In this document: one piece after another, positions 47,989-57,323 of the stretch
Numbering within the stretch: the first letter of the stretch is position 1
Layout of the letters: each line of letters opens with the position of its first letter
Origin: an uncultured Erythrobacter sp.
GTDB lineage: Bacteria; Pseudomonadota; Alphaproteobacteria; Sphingomonadales; Sphingomonadaceae
NCBI GenBank assembly: GCA_947501215.1
Contig: CANMUS010000001.1
Location: 62,001 to 126,000, forward strand
Length of the DNA: 64,000 bases
Reading direction: 5' to 3'
Program-made: the position numbers and the translations under genes
Notes under the pieces: generated by a model
The model's database searches: none
What the model saw: the letters and a program-made list of their open reading frames with translations, nothing else
What the model was told of the DNA's origin: nothing

Positions 47989-49980
47989 TCAAGCATCGAT
48001 CATTTCGCGATCGAATTCGCCGGCATTGTTCTGGATGAAATTGAAGCGGTGTTCGGGGTTGCGGCCCATGAGTTGGTCGACGAGTTCCTTCACCACCGCG
48101 CGCTGCTCGAATTCGGCGGGTAGCGTGATGCGGATGAGCGAGCGCGTGTCGGGGTTCATCGTCGTTTCGCGCAGCTGGGCGGGGTTCATCTCGCCGAGGC
48201 CCTTGAAGCGGCTGACTTCGACCTTCTTGCCCTTGAACACCGTCTCTTCCAACTCGGCGCGGTGGGCGTCGTCGCGGGCGTAGCGGCTCTCCTTGCCCGC
48301 CGTCAGGCGATAGAGCGGGGGTTGGGCAAGGTAGAGGTGCCCGCCGCGCACGACCTCCGGCATTTCCTGGAAGAAGAAGGTCATCAGCAGCGTTGCGATA
48401 TGCGCTCCGTCGACATCGGCGTCGGTCATGATGATGATCCGGTCGTAGCGCAGGTTTTCTGGGTCGCAATCCTTGCGCGTGCCGCAGCCCATGGCGAGCG
48501 ACAGGTCGGCGATTTCGCTGTTCGCGCGGATCTTGTCCGCCGTGGCGCTGGCGACGTTGAGGATCTTGCCGCGGATCGGCAGGATCGCCTGCGTCTTGCG
48601 GTCGCGCGCCTGCTTGGCGCTGCCGCCGGCGCTATCGCCTTCGACGATAAACAGTTCGGTCTCGCCATCGCCTTCGCCGGAGCAATCGGTGAGTTTGCCC
48701 GGCAGACGCAGCTTCTTGGCATTGGTCGCGGTCTTGCGCTTGACCTCGCGTTCCTGCTTGCGGCGCAGGCGCTCGTCCATCCGCTCCATCACCTGGCCGA
48801 GAAGCGCCTTGCCGCGGTCCATATTGTCCGTGAGGAAATGGTCGAAGTGATCGCGCACCGCATTCTCGACCAGCTTGGCGGCTTCGGGCGAGGTGAGGCG
48901 GTCCTTGGTCTGGCTCTGGAATTGCGGATCGCGGATGAAAACGCTGAGCATTACCTCCGCGCCGACCATCACGTCGTCGGCGGTCAGGTCCTTCGACTTC
49001 TTGACCCCGGTGAGATCGCCGAAGGCGCGCAGGCTCTTGGTCAGCGCGGCGCGCAGGCCCTGCTCGTGCGTACCGCCATCGGGCGTCGGCACGGTGTTGC
49101 AATACCAGCTGGTCGAACCATCGGAGAATAGCGGCCAGGCGATCGCCCATTCCACGCGCCCCTGCTGGCTGCCGTCCTCGCCCTCGGGAAAATCCTGACT
49201 GCCGGCGAAAGGCTGAGAGGTGACGCACTCGCGCCCGTTGATCTGCTCGGCCAGATGGTCGGCGAGGCCGCCGGGAAACTTGAAGACCGCTTCTTCCGGC
49301 ACTTCCTCTGAGGCGAGGCGGTCGGCGCATTTCCAGCGGATCTCGACGCCCGCGAAGAGGTAGGCCTTGGAGCGGGCGAGCTTGAACAGGCGCTTGGGAT
49401 TGAACTTCCGATCCCCGAAAATCTCGGTGTCGGGCACGAAACTGACGGTGGTGCCGCGGCGGTTGGGAGTCGGCCCCAGCTCCTGCAGCTTGCCCGTCGG
49501 GTGCCCCTTGGCGAATTCCTGCGCGTAGAGCGTCTTGTCGCGCGCGACCTCGACCCGTGTGTCGCTACTCAGCGCGTTGACGACACTGACGCCGACGCCG
49601 TGCAAGCCGCCGCTGGTGGCATAGGCCTTGCCCGAGAACTTCCCGCCCGAATGCAGCGTGGTGAGGATCACTTCGAGCGTGGACTTGCCCGGATATTTGG
49701 GATGTTCGGCCACCGGAATGCCGCGGCCATTGTCCGACACGGTGACCTTATTGCCCTCGTCGAGCCGGATTTCGATGCGGCTCGCATGGCCTGCCACAGC
49801 CTCGTCCATCGCGTTGTCGAGAACTTCGGCGACGAGGTGATGGAGCGCGCGGTCGTCGGTCCCGCCGATATACATGCCCGGACGGCGGCGGACGGGTTCG
49901 AGTCCCTCCAGCACCTCGATCGAGGAGGCATCGTAATCGCCGCTGGAGGTAGGCGTGTTCTCGAAAAGATCGTCGGACAT
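47989..49980 (-). CDS. parE: DNA topoisomerase IV subunit B
   Basis: GHKL-type ATPase subunit of topoisomerase IV, 663 residues. ATPase motifs EVLDNAMDEA, VSDNGRGIPV, ATSGGLHGVGVSVVNALS; TOPRIM motifs FIVEGDSAGGSAKQARDR and IIIMTDADVDGAHI. Length and absence of a GyrB-type insertion support ParE over GyrB. A plausible promoter lies just upstream. Confidence 0.95.
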   Translation of the reverse strand: MSDDLFENTPTSSGDYDASSIEVLEGLEPVRRRPGMYIGGTDDRALHHLVAEVLDNAMDEAVAGHASRIEIRLDEGNKVTVSDNGRGIPVAEHPKYPGKSTLEVILTTLHSGGKFSGKAYATSGGLHGVGVSVVNALSSDTRVEVARDKTLYAQEFAKGHPTGKLQELGPTPNRRGTTVSFVPDTEIFGDRKFNPKRLFKLARSKAYLFAGVEIRWKCADRLASEEVPEEAVFKFPGGLADHLAEQINGRECVTSQPFAGSQDFPEGEDGSQQGRVEWAIAWPLFSDGSTSWYCNTVPTPDGGTHEQGLRAALTKSLRAFGDLTGVKKSKDLTADDVMVGAEVMLSVFIRDPQFQSQTKDRLTSPEAAKLVENAVRDHFDHFLTDNMDRGKALLGQVMERMDERLRRKQEREVKRKTATNAKKLRLPGKLTDCSGEGDGETELFIVEGDSAGGSAKQARDRKTQAILPIRGKILNVASATADKIRANSEIADLSLAMGCGTRKDCDPENLRYDRIIIMTDADVDGAHIATLLMTFFFQEMPEVVRGGHLYLAQPPLYRLTAGKESRYARDDAHRAELEETVFKGKKVEVSRFKGLGEMNPAQLRETTMNPDTRSLIRITLPAEFEQRAVVKELVDQLMGRNPEHRFNFIQNNAGEFDREMIDA

Positions 49981-49987
49981 GCGCCTA

Positions 49988-50017
49988 GCTATATCGTGCC
50001 GAAGCGCCGCGCTACAA
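49988..50017 (-). promoter_or_regulatory. Putative parE promoter
   Basis: TTGTAG (50017-50012) and TATAGC (49993-49988) on the minus strand, 18 bases apart, 8 bases before the parE ATG. The spacing fits a housekeeping promoter, though the message would then have almost no leader. Confidence 0.35.
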
Positions 50018-50044
50018 GCGCGCGGGCGAGGTTATCCGCCCCGC

Positions 50045-51202
50045 TCAGAAGCCGCCAGGCGCGTTGGCAACCACCACGACGCTGTCGCCGCGCACTTCGC
50101 GAACTTCCATGGCGCGCTCCACGATCCCGCTGGGCCCGAAGCGGAAGGCTCCGTCGAGCCCGAGAAAACCGTCCGAACTGCGCAACTTGCGCACCGGGAA
50201 GGGCCGACCGACCTGCCAGTCGCGCGCGACCCGCAACGTCAGCAGCACCGCATCATAACCGAGCGTCGCAATCCGATAGGGCTGGCCGCCGAAGCGCGCT
50301 TCGTAGCTGTCGACGAAGCGCTTGTAGCGATTGTCCGACACGGCGGAGAACAAAGCGCCGTTCATCGCGCGTGCGCGTGTCAGCGAGCTTTCCCCGCTCC
50401 ATAATTCGGTGCCGAGTAACCGGGCGGACCCGCCGCCCGATTTCAACGCGCCAGCTGCCTGGATCGATAGCCGCGCGCCATCGGCAATCAGCACGGTGTC
50501 GTACCCGCCATGCGCCTTCAGCCGCTCTGCCGCGCTGACGATCGATGTGTTGCCGCGCGAATAGCGCTCCGTCCAAACCACGCTGCCGCCATAGGCCCCC
50601 GTCGCCCGGCGCATTGCTTCCTCGGCACGGACGCCATAGGCGCCGTCCGGTGCAATCACCGCGAAATTCTGCGCCCCGCGCTCCCGCGCATATTCGACCG
50701 TTCGCATGATCGACTGTTCGGGGATATGGCCCATGATGAAGACATTCGGGCCGGCGGCATTGGTATCGTTGGAGAAAGAGATGACCGGGACGTCCGCCGA
50801 CCGGGCGACCGAAAGCACCGACGGGATATTGCTGCCGAGCAGCGGGCCGAGGATCAGGCTGTTGCCCTCCGCCACCGCCTGCCGCGCTGCCGCCTCGGGG
50901 CCCTGTGCAGTATCGTAAGTCGTAATCCGCAAGTTTTCCGCGTTGGTATCGAGCAGCGCCATGGTGGTGGCATTGGCGATCGCCTGGCCGACGTTACCGT
51001 TCGATCCGGACATGGGCACCAACAGCGCCACACGGTGTCGGGTCTGGTCTTCGGGCAGGGCAGTCGCGCTCGGTTCCGGCGTCGGCGGCGGATCGACCGG
51101 CGTGGGCCGCTCCGCCCCGCGCGGAATGACGGCGCAACCGGCCAGCAGCGTGGCGAGCGCTGCGGTTGCCAGCGTTCTACGGTCGATAGTCCAGCGCATC
51201 AT
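50045..51202 (-). CDS. Penicillin-binding protein activator, LpoA-like lipoprotein
   Basis: Periplasmic-binding-protein-fold lipoprotein of 385 residues, the alphaproteobacterial counterpart of the LpoA C-terminal domain. Signal ends LLAGCA, followed by a Pro/Thr-rich linker and the type I binding domain starting HRVALLVPMSGSNGNVGQAI. In gammaproteobacteria LpoA activates PBP1A from the outer membrane; the role here is inferred by homology. Divergent from rsmI with only 19 bases between the starts. Confidence 0.85.
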   Translation of the reverse strand: MMRWTIDRRTLATAALATLLAGCAVIPRGAERPTPVDPPPTPEPSATALPEDQTRHRVALLVPMSGSNGNVGQAIANATTMALLDTNAENLRITTYDTAQGPEAAARQAVAEGNSLILGPLLGSNIPSVLSVARSADVPVISFSNDTNAAGPNVFIMGHIPEQSIMRTVEYARERGAQNFAVIAPDGAYGVRAEEAMRRATGAYGGSVVWTERYSRGNTSIVSAAERLKAHGGYDTVLIADGARLSIQAAGALKSGGGSARLLGTELWSGESSLTRARAMNGALFSAVSDNRYKRFVDSYEARFGGQPYRIATLGYDAVLLTLRVARDWQVGRPFPVRKLRSSDGFLGLDGAFRFGPSGIVERAMEVREVRGDSVVVVANAPGGF

Positions 51203-51221
51203 CTTGCCGCATCCCTTTCAA

Positions 51222-52091
51222 ATGGTTCATGGGGAGGGGGTGAGCGATCCCGCACCTCCCGAAAAAAGCCTCGAGCCCGGGCTGTATATCGTGGCGACGC
51301 CAATCGGCAACCTCGGTGACATCACCCTGCGCGCCGTGGGTGTGCTGCGCGCCTGCGATGGGGTTGCGTGCGAGGATACGCGGGTGACGGGCAAGCTACT
51401 CAAGCACTTAGGCATCTCCAAGCCGCTATGGCGCTACGACGACCATAGCGAGCATCGCGATCGCGGGCGGCTGGTCGGTTCGATGCGGACGCGGGCCGTC
51501 GCGTTGGTCAGCGACGCCGGGACGCCGCTGGTCAGCGATCCCGGATACCGGCTGGTCAATGATTGCCGAGCCGAGGGCATTCCCGTGACCGCGCTGCCCG
51601 GCGCCTGTGCGGCGGTAATGGGTCTGTCGCTGTCCGGCCTGCCGAACGACCGATTCATGTTCGCCGGGTTTCTGCCGGCCAAGGACAAGGCGCGCCGCGA
51701 GATGCTCGAAGAACTTGGCGGGATCGACACAACGCTGGTGTTCTACGAAACCGCGCCGCGCCTGCTCAAATCGCTCGATGCGATCGAGCAGGTGCTACCA
51801 CATCGCGAAGTGGCGGTCGCGCGGGAGCTGACGAAATTGCACGAAGAAGTTCGCCGCGGCCTGCCGCATGGCCTGCGTGCCTATTTCGAGTCGCATCCTC
51901 CCAAGGGTGAGATCGTCCTGCTGGTCGGTCCGCCGATCCCCGTCGAAGCGAGCGAGGCCGATGCCGACATCCTGCTGCGCGACGCGCTGGCAACGCTCAA
52001 GCCGTCTCAGGCCGCCGCCCGCGTCGCACGGGAAACCGGGCTGGAGCGCAAGGATCTCTACGCTCGCGCGCTGGAACTGCGTGCCGAATGA
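51222..52091 (+). CDS. rsmI: 16S rRNA 2'-O-ribose C1402 methyltransferase
   Basis: Methylates C1402 in the decoding centre of 16S rRNA. About 289 residues; tetrapyrrole-methylase fold with ATPIGNLGDITLRA, CEDTRVTGKLLKHLGI, SDAGTPLVSDPG and FYETAPRLLKSL. The start is uncertain: the ATG at 51222 has no ribosome-binding sequence, while a GTG at 51240 follows GGGGAGGGG very closely. The stop overlaps yraN (ATGA). Confidence 0.94.
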   Translation: MVHGEGVSDPAPPEKSLEPGLYIVATPIGNLGDITLRAVGVLRACDGVACEDTRVTGKLLKHLGISKPLWRYDDHSEHRDRGRLVGSMRTRAVALVSDAGTPLVSDPGYRLVNDCRAEGIPVTALPGACAAVMGLSLSGLPNDRFMFAGFLPAKDKARREMLEELGGIDTTLVFYETAPRLLKSLDAIEQVLPHREVAVARELTKLHEEVRRGLPHGLRAYFESHPPKGEIVLLVGPPIPVEASEADADILLRDALATLKPSQAAARVARETGLERKDLYARALELRAE

Positions 52092-52438
52092 GGCGGCAGC
52101 TTGCCGAAAAGAGCGGCCGCGACGGCGAGGCGAGAGCAGCGTTCTGGCTGAAGGCCAAGGGCTGGCAAATCCTCGATAGACGGGTGAAGACCCCGGCGGG
52201 CGAGATCGATCTGGTCGCGAGGCGCGGCAATGTGGTCGCGTTCATAGAAGTCAAATGGCGGCGCAAGCGCGCCGATCTCGACCATGCGATCGACGAATAT
52301 CGCCTCTCCCGCGTCGCAGCGGCAGTGGAGGCCGTCGCGCATCGCTATGCCGAGAACGGCGAGGACATACGGATCGACGTAATCCTGCTTGCGCCCGGCA
52401 GCTTCCCCCGCCACATCGCCAACGCCTGGCAACCCTAA
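52088..52438 (+). CDS. yraN: YraN / UPF0102 nuclease-fold protein
   Basis: A 116-residue protein of the UPF0102 family with an endonuclease-like fold: AAFWLKAKGWQILDRR, TPAGEIDLVARRGNVVAFIEVKWR, with the Glu-x-Asp and Glu-x-Lys residues of the nuclease core. It is the usual neighbour of rsmI in many bacteria and coupled to it. Function unproven. Confidence 0.92.
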   Translation: MRRQLAEKSGRDGEARAAFWLKAKGWQILDRRVKTPAGEIDLVARRGNVVAFIEVKWRRKRADLDHAIDEYRLSRVAAAVEAVAHRYAENGEDIRIDVILLAPGSFPRHIANAWQP

Positions 52439-52448
52439 GGAGCCGCCG

Positions 52449-53417
52449 ATGAGTCTGCGTGTCGCCGTCCAGATGGACCCGCTGGAAAGCATCAACATCG
52501 CTGGCGACAGCTCCTTCGCGCTGATGCTGGCGGCGCAGGCCCGCGGGCATAAGTTGTGGCATTACGACGTCGCGACGCTGGCTTACGAGAGCGACGGCAG
52601 CCCTCGCGGCCGGATCACGGCGCGTGTGGCGCCGGTCACGGTCCAGCGGGTCGAGGGCAACCACTTCACAGCCGGGGAGCGGCGGAAGGTTGATCTCGCG
52701 AAGGATATCGACGTCGTGCTGATGCGGCAGGATCCGCCCTTCCATCTCGGCTACATCAGCGCTGCTTTCCTGCTAGACCGGCTCAAGGGCACGACGCTCG
52801 TCGTGAACGAGCCGCGCGAAGTGGTGAATGCGCCAGAGAAGATGTTCGTGCTGGATTATGCGCAGTATATGCCGCCGACGCTGGTCGCCCGGCACCTCGA
52901 GGATCTGCGCGATTTCCAAAAGATGCATGGCTCGGTCGTGGTGAAGCCGCTGCACGGCAATGGCGGCAAGGCGATCTTCCGTATCGACGAGAACGGCACC
53001 AATCTATCGGCGCTCAGCGAGGTCTTCGACCAGACTTGGCCCGAACCGCATATGGTCCAACCCTTCCTCCCGGAAGTCAGCGAAGGCGACAAGCGCATCG
53101 TCCTGGTCGATGGCGAATTCGCAGGCGCAATCAATCGTTTCCCCGGCGAAGGTGAGTTCCGCTCGAACCTGGCACAGGGTGGTCACGCAGAAGCGGCGAC
53201 GCTGACCGATCGCGAGGAAGAAATCTGCGCGGCAATGGGTCCGGAGCTCAAACGACGCGGGCTGGTGTTCGTCGGCATCGACGTAATCGGCGGCAAGTGG
53301 CTGACCGAAATCAACGTGACCTCTCCGACCGGGATAGTCGCCATCGACAAGTTCAACGGTACCGACACCGCCAGGCTGATCTGGGACGCGATAGAGCGCC
53401 GTCACGCGGATCAATAG
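52449..53417 (+). CDS. gshB: Glutathione synthetase
   Basis: ATP-grasp ligase joining gamma-glutamylcysteine and glycine, 322 residues. N-terminal RVAVQMDPLESINIAGDSS, the ATP-binding VVVKPLHGNGGKAIFR, and metal-binding GLVFVGIDVIGGKWLTEINV TSPTG. Start at 52449 with AAGGAG 6 bases before. Follows yraN closely, as in many alphaproteobacteria. Confidence 0.96.
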   Translation: MSLRVAVQMDPLESINIAGDSSFALMLAAQARGHKLWHYDVATLAYESDGSPRGRITARVAPVTVQRVEGNHFTAGERRKVDLAKDIDVVLMRQDPPFHLGYISAAFLLDRLKGTTLVVNEPREVVNAPEKMFVLDYAQYMPPTLVARHLEDLRDFQKMHGSVVVKPLHGNGGKAIFRIDENGTNLSALSEVFDQTWPEPHMVQPFLPEVSEGDKRIVLVDGEFAGAINRFPGEGEFRSNLAQGGHAEAATLTDREEEICAAMGPELKRRGLVFVGIDVIGGKWLTEINVTSPTGIVAIDKFNGTDTARLIWDAIERRHADQ

Positions 53418-53441
53418 CCGACCGGGCGCGTTGGTGCCTGC

Positions 53442-54050
53442 GTGAACAGCTTCATTCTCAACGCGATTGCCGGCGGCGGATATATCGGGATATTTATCCT
53501 GATGGCGCTGGAAAACATCTTCCCGCCGATGCCGTCCGAAATCATCATGGGCTACGGCGGTGTGTTGGTGGCGCAAGGGCGCATGACCTTCGCGCCGCTG
53601 CTCGTCATCGGAACGCTGGGCACGGTCGCCGGGAATTATTTCTGGTATTGGCTCGGCTCACGCTGGCGCGAGGAGGACCTCAAGCGCTTCATCGCCAAGC
53701 GCGGACGCTGGCTGACCTTCGAATGGGACGAATTCGAAAAATCCCGTCGCATCTTTCGCAAGCACGGCGACTGGATCGTTTTCCTGCTCCGCTTCTCGCC
53801 ATTCCTTCGCACGATCATCTCGTTACCCGCCGGCTTGGCGAGGATGAAGCTCTGGCGCTTCCTGCTTTTCACATTCCTCGGATCGCTGATTTGGAACGGC
53901 GCCCTGATCTGGGGAGGGCGATCCCTGGCCGGGCTGATCGGCGAATACGAGACCTATGCCAGTTGGGCGGTCGGCGGTTTCATCGGACTTGGCGCCGTGT
54001 GGTATGCCTGGCGGGTGTGGAAATGGAAGCCGTCGGAAAGCGAGTCCTAA
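53442..54050 (+). CDS. DedA family membrane protein
   Basis: Membrane protein of 202 residues with about five helices and the DedA/VTT hallmark segments ALENIFPPMPSEIIMGYGG and FLLRFSPFLRTIISLPAGLARM. Some DedA proteins flip polyprenyl phosphate or phospholipids, and this may do so. GTG start at 53442. The stop overlaps the convergent xerC stop. Confidence 0.93.
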   Translation: MNSFILNAIAGGGYIGIFILMALENIFPPMPSEIIMGYGGVLVAQGRMTFAPLLVIGTLGTVAGNYFWYWLGSRWREEDLKRFIAKRGRWLTFEWDEFEKSRRIFRKHGDWIVFLLRFSPFLRTIISLPAGLARMKLWRFLLFTFLGSLIWNGALIWGGRSLAGLIGEYETYASWAVGGFIGLGAVWYAWRVWKWKPSESES

Positions 54051-54943
54051 TCCCGGTCGCGCGGATGGGCGGTGCGGTAGGTCTCGAGCAGTTTCGCAGC
54101 GTCGACCTGCGTGTAGATCTGCGTCGAGCCGAGACTGGAATGGCCGAGCAGTTCTTGGAGACTCCGCAAGTCTGCGCCCGCGCCCAGCAGATGGGTGGCG
54201 AAACTGTGCCGTAACGCATGCGGGGTCGCAGTATCGGGCAAACCCAGGGCCTTGCGGGCTCGCGCCGTCGCCTTCTGCACCATACCTTGCGACAGCGGAC
54301 CGCCTTTCGCCCCCCGGAACAGCGGCTCGCCGGTCGACGGCGGCCAGGGGCATTGGCGGGCATAGTCGGCCACCGCCTCGCTGACGATGGGCAGGATCGG
54401 GACGACGCGTTGCTTGCCGCCTTTTCCGGTGACGGTCAGCCGCTCGCCGAGCGGAAGGACATCCGCGGTCAGTGAAAGCGCCTCGGCTATTCGCATGCCA
54501 GCACCGTAGAGCAGCAAGAGCACCGCCCGATCGCGTGCGCCGGTCCAGGCCTCGCCAGCCATCGCCTCGACCGTCTCCGCGAGCGCAGTCGCATCGTCGG
54601 GCGTCACCGGACGGGGCAGGCCCTTCTTGATCCGCGGCCCTCGCATCCGCGGCGGGTCGGTGACGTTATGGCCAGCCTGGGCGCGGGCAAAGGCAATGAA
54701 GCCTTTCAGCGCCGACAGTTCCCGCGCAGCCGAGGAGTTCGCCAGTCCATCGGCGCGTCGCGACGCCATATGCGTGCGAAGGCGGGTTGCCGTCAGTGTG
54801 GCGACCTCTGGCCAGTCGGTGAGTTCCTGACGAGTTAGAAGCCGCTCCGCCGCCGTGTGATACGCACGAACCGTATGCGGCGACTTGCGCTGGCCGATAG
54901 CAAGGTGGTCGTGCCAGACTTGCAAAAGCTCGGCTTTGCTCAT
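54047..54943 (-). CDS. xerC: Tyrosine recombinase XerC
   Basis: Site-specific recombinase of 298 residues that resolves chromosome dimers at dif. N-terminal core-binding domain, then the catalytic set: Arg in GAGMRIAEALSL, Lys in TGKGGKQRVVPI, HALRHSFATHLL (HxxR), GHSS and the nucleophile in TQIYTQVD. Start overlaps the hemW stop (ATGA). Not an integrase: no attachment sites or cargo nearby. Confidence 0.93.
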   Translation of the reverse strand: MSKAELLQVWHDHLAIGQRKSPHTVRAYHTAAERLLTRQELTDWPEVATLTATRLRTHMASRRADGLANSSAARELSALKGFIAFARAQAGHNVTDPPRMRGPRIKKGLPRPVTPDDATALAETVEAMAGEAWTGARDRAVLLLLYGAGMRIAEALSLTADVLPLGERLTVTGKGGKQRVVPILPIVSEAVADYARQCPWPPSTGEPLFRGAKGGPLSQGMVQKATARARKALGLPDTATPHALRHSFATHLLGAGADLRSLQELLGHSSLGSTQIYTQVDAAKLLETYRTAHPRDRD

Positions 54944-56094
54944 GACGTCACGAGGTCTGCAGAGACCAATTCGCCCAGCAGCGCATCAAGCAGCGGCATG
55001 CCTTGCGGCGTGACGCCAATACGGCTGCCGCGCTGCCAGATCATGCAGAGGTTCGTGTAGAGCGCGAGCTTGTCGCGCTCGATCGCCCGTTCGGCGTCGA
55101 GACCGAAGCGGCGGGAAAGCGCCGTGACGTCGATCCCTTCGGCGAGGCGCAAGCCCATGAGCAGCGCTTCGGACAATTGCTCGGCCGCATCGAGATCGCG
55201 CGCGTCGGCGATGCCGTGCGCCTGCCGCTCCACTGCAGCGAGGTAATTCTCCGGCTTGCGATGGCGTATCGTCGCGACGCCACCGCGTCTCCCATGCGCG
55301 CCAGGGCCGATCCCGGCATAGTCTTCGTACAGCCAGTAAGTAAGGTTGTGACGGCTCTCCTCGCCGGGCTTGGCGTGATTGCTGATCTCATAGGAGGGCA
55401 AGCCCGCCGCTGAGGTCATCTGCTGCGTCAGCGCATAAAGATCGGCTCCGCGATCATCGTCGAGCGGGGCGAACATACCGCGCCGGACATCGGTCGCAAA
55501 GCGTGTCGCCGGCTCGATGGTCAACTGGTAGAGCGACATATGGCTCGTCCCCAAGGCTAGAGCCTCGGACAACTCGGTGCTCCACTCTTCCTCGGTCTGC
55601 TTTGGCCGGGCGTATATGAGATCGATGGAGACGCGATCGAAGTGCGTTTGCGCGGTTTCGACGGCTTTCAATGCCTCGTCCACGCCATGCAACCGACCGA
55701 GAAAACGCAACGCCTCGTCGCGCAGGCTTTGGACGCCGAGCGAGACGCGATTGATCCCCGCAGCTGCAAGTGCTGCGAAATTTGCGGCTTCGACGGAGGA
55801 GGGATTGGCTTCTAGCGTGATCTCGATATCGTCTTCGAAGCCCCAAAGCTTTTCGGCCTCTTGAAGCAATCCGGCGACCAGGGCGGGGGGCATCAGCGAG
55901 GGAGTTCCTCCGCCGAAAAAGATACTTGCGAGCTTTCCCTCAGATCGGATCGAGGCCGCTTCATGGCGCATGTCCGCGACTAGGGCGTCTCGCCACGCAC
56001 CATCGTGATGCGTCGCGCGAACATGGCTGTTGAAGTCGCAATAGGGGCATTTCGCGAGGCAGAACGGCCAGTGGATATAGAGTGCGCGCGCCAA
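54940..56094 (-). CDS. hemW: Heme chaperone HemW (radical SAM)
   Basis: Radical SAM protein of 384 residues, once called coproporphyrinogen III oxidase-like. Iron-sulphur motif CLAKCPYCDF (CxxxCxxC), then FFGGGTPSLM, SLGVQSL and the haem-binding HNLTYW region. It inserts haem into respiratory enzymes. The start is TTG at 56094, with GAAGG 5 bases before; this codon choice is uncommon but no better start is seen. Next to rdgB and rph, a frequent neighbourhood. Confidence 0.94.
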   Translation of the reverse strand: MARALYIHWPFCLAKCPYCDFNSHVRATHHDGAWRDALVADMRHEAASIRSEGKLASIFFGGGTPSLMPPALVAGLLQEAEKLWGFEDDIEITLEANPSSVEAANFAALAAAGINRVSLGVQSLRDEALRFLGRLHGVDEALKAVETAQTHFDRVSIDLIYARPKQTEEEWSTELSEALALGTSHMSLYQLTIEPATRFATDVRRGMFAPLDDDRGADLYALTQQMTSAAGLPSYEISNHAKPGEESRHNLTYWLYEDYAGIGPGAHGRRGGVATIRHRKPENYLAAVERQAHGIADARDLDAAEQLSEALLMGLRLAEGIDVTALSRRFGLDAERAIERDKLALYTNLCMIWQRGSRIGVTPQGMPLLDALLGELVSADLVTS

Positions 56095-56132
56095 GATTGC
56101 CTTCAGCTTATCTTAACCCTCCGGGCGAAAAC

Positions 56133-56693
56133 ATGGCCTGCATGGACGGGTCGAAAAAATGGATAGCGCCGGTGATCGGCGCTGCGAGCTTGCTATGTGC
56201 CACGGGGGTCGGCGTCGCCGCAAGCGCATCGTCGCGCAGTGCTTCGTCGAGCGACGTGCATACTTCAGCGCGCATTCTGGATCTTCACAACGCTGAGCGC
56301 CAACGCTTGCGATTGCCGGAGCTCAAATGGAACGTGCATCTCGAGCGCGAGGCGAAACAGTGGGCGCACGAGCTATCCCGCAAGGGTCGGCTCCAGCACG
56401 CCGATCGGGCAGTTCGTAACGGAACGGGGGAAAACCTCTGGATGGGCACCGCCGGATATTGGTCTGTAGACACTGCCGTCGGTCTCTTCATCGACGAGAA
56501 GAAACACTACCGCCACGGCGATTTCCCGCACATCTCGCGCACCGGCAATTGGGCAGACGTCGCGCATTACACGCAGGTCGTATGGCGCGATACGCAGGAG
56601 GTCGGCTGCGCGTGGATCACTGCCCGCGGCAACGACGTGCTGGTATGCCGATACTGGCCCGCAGGAAATGTCTGGGGCCGTAAAGCCTATTGA
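56133..56693 (+). CDS. CAP-domain (SCP/PR-1) secreted protein
   Basis: Secreted CAP-superfamily protein of 186 residues with an N-terminal hydrophobic signal or anchor (WIAPVIGAASLLCATGVGVA). The CAP core shows ILDLHNAERQRLRLPELKW, GENLWMG, TGNWADVAHYTQVVWRDTQEVGCAWI and VCRYWPAGN, including the His and Glu of the CAP tetrad. Function in bacteria is unknown; these domains may bind lipids or act in the envelope. Divergent from hemW. Confidence 0.9.
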   Translation: MACMDGSKKWIAPVIGAASLLCATGVGVAASASSRSASSSDVHTSARILDLHNAERQRLRLPELKWNVHLEREAKQWAHELSRKGRLQHADRAVRNGTGENLWMGTAGYWSVDTAVGLFIDEKKHYRHGDFPHISRTGNWADVAHYTQVVWRDTQEVGCAWITARGNDVLVCRYWPAGNVWGRKAY

Positions 56694-56696
56694 TTT

Positions 56697-57323
56697 TCAA
56701 CCGAACTGCTCGGCTACCAGTTTTGCGAACGCATCGGCCCGGTGGCTGATGACGTGCTTCTCGTCAGGATCGAGCTCGGCGAAGGTCTCTTCGCGCCCGA
56801 TCGGCACGAAGACGGGGTCGTAGCCGAAGCCCATGGTCCCTCGCGGAGGCCAAGTCAGGGTGCCCGGCGCTTTGCCTTCGTAGACAGCGTACTCGCCGTC
56901 GGGCCAGGCGAGGGCCAGGACGCAATGGAAAGCGCAGGAGCGAGGCGCATCGATGCCCCTTTCCTGCAGCATCCCTTCGACCTTGCCCATAGCCATATAC
57001 CAGTCGCGGCCTGGATCGCCTTCGAACCACTGCCGCTCGGCCCAGTCCGCCGTGTAAACGCCCGGACGGCCATCCAGCGCATCGACCGAGAGGCCGCTGT
57101 CGTCGGCCAGCGCGGCAAGTCCTGATGCCTCCGCCGAGGCCCGCGCCTTGATCAGCGCATTCTGCACGAACGTAGTGCCGGTTTCGGCAGGCTCGGGCAG
57201 GCCGAGCGAGCCTGCCGAGAGACATTTGACACCGTGCGGTTCTAGCAGCGCGGATATCTCCTTGAGCTTGCCCGCATTGTGCGTCGCAATCACGAGGCTG
57301 CCGGAACCGAGGCGGCGGGTCAT
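56697..57323 (-). CDS. rdgB: Non-canonical purine NTP pyrophosphatase (RdgB/HAM1)
   Basis: Removes ITP, XTP and dITP from the nucleotide pool. 208 residues with [11 protein letters not shown] at the N-terminus, [20 protein letters not shown], and [13 protein letters not shown] plus SHRADA near the C-terminus. Coupled to rph by an ATGA overlap, a standard pairing. Confidence 0.97.
   Translation of the reverse strand: MTRRLGSGSLVIATHNAGKLKEISALLEPHGVKCLSAGSLGLPEPAETGTTFVQNALIKARASAEASGLAALADDSGLSVDALDGRPGVYTADWAERQWFEGDPGRDWYMAMGKVEGMLQERGIDAPRSCAFHCVLALAWPDGEYAVYEGKAPGTLTWPPRGTMGFGYDPVFVPIGREETFAELDPDEKHVISHRADAFAKLVAEQFG

Noticed and set aside
54047-54943. Phage or genomic-island integrase
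   Set aside because: The tyrosine recombinase is embedded in the conserved hemW-xerC neighbourhood, with no tRNA, direct repeats or cargo genes; XerC is the simpler reading.
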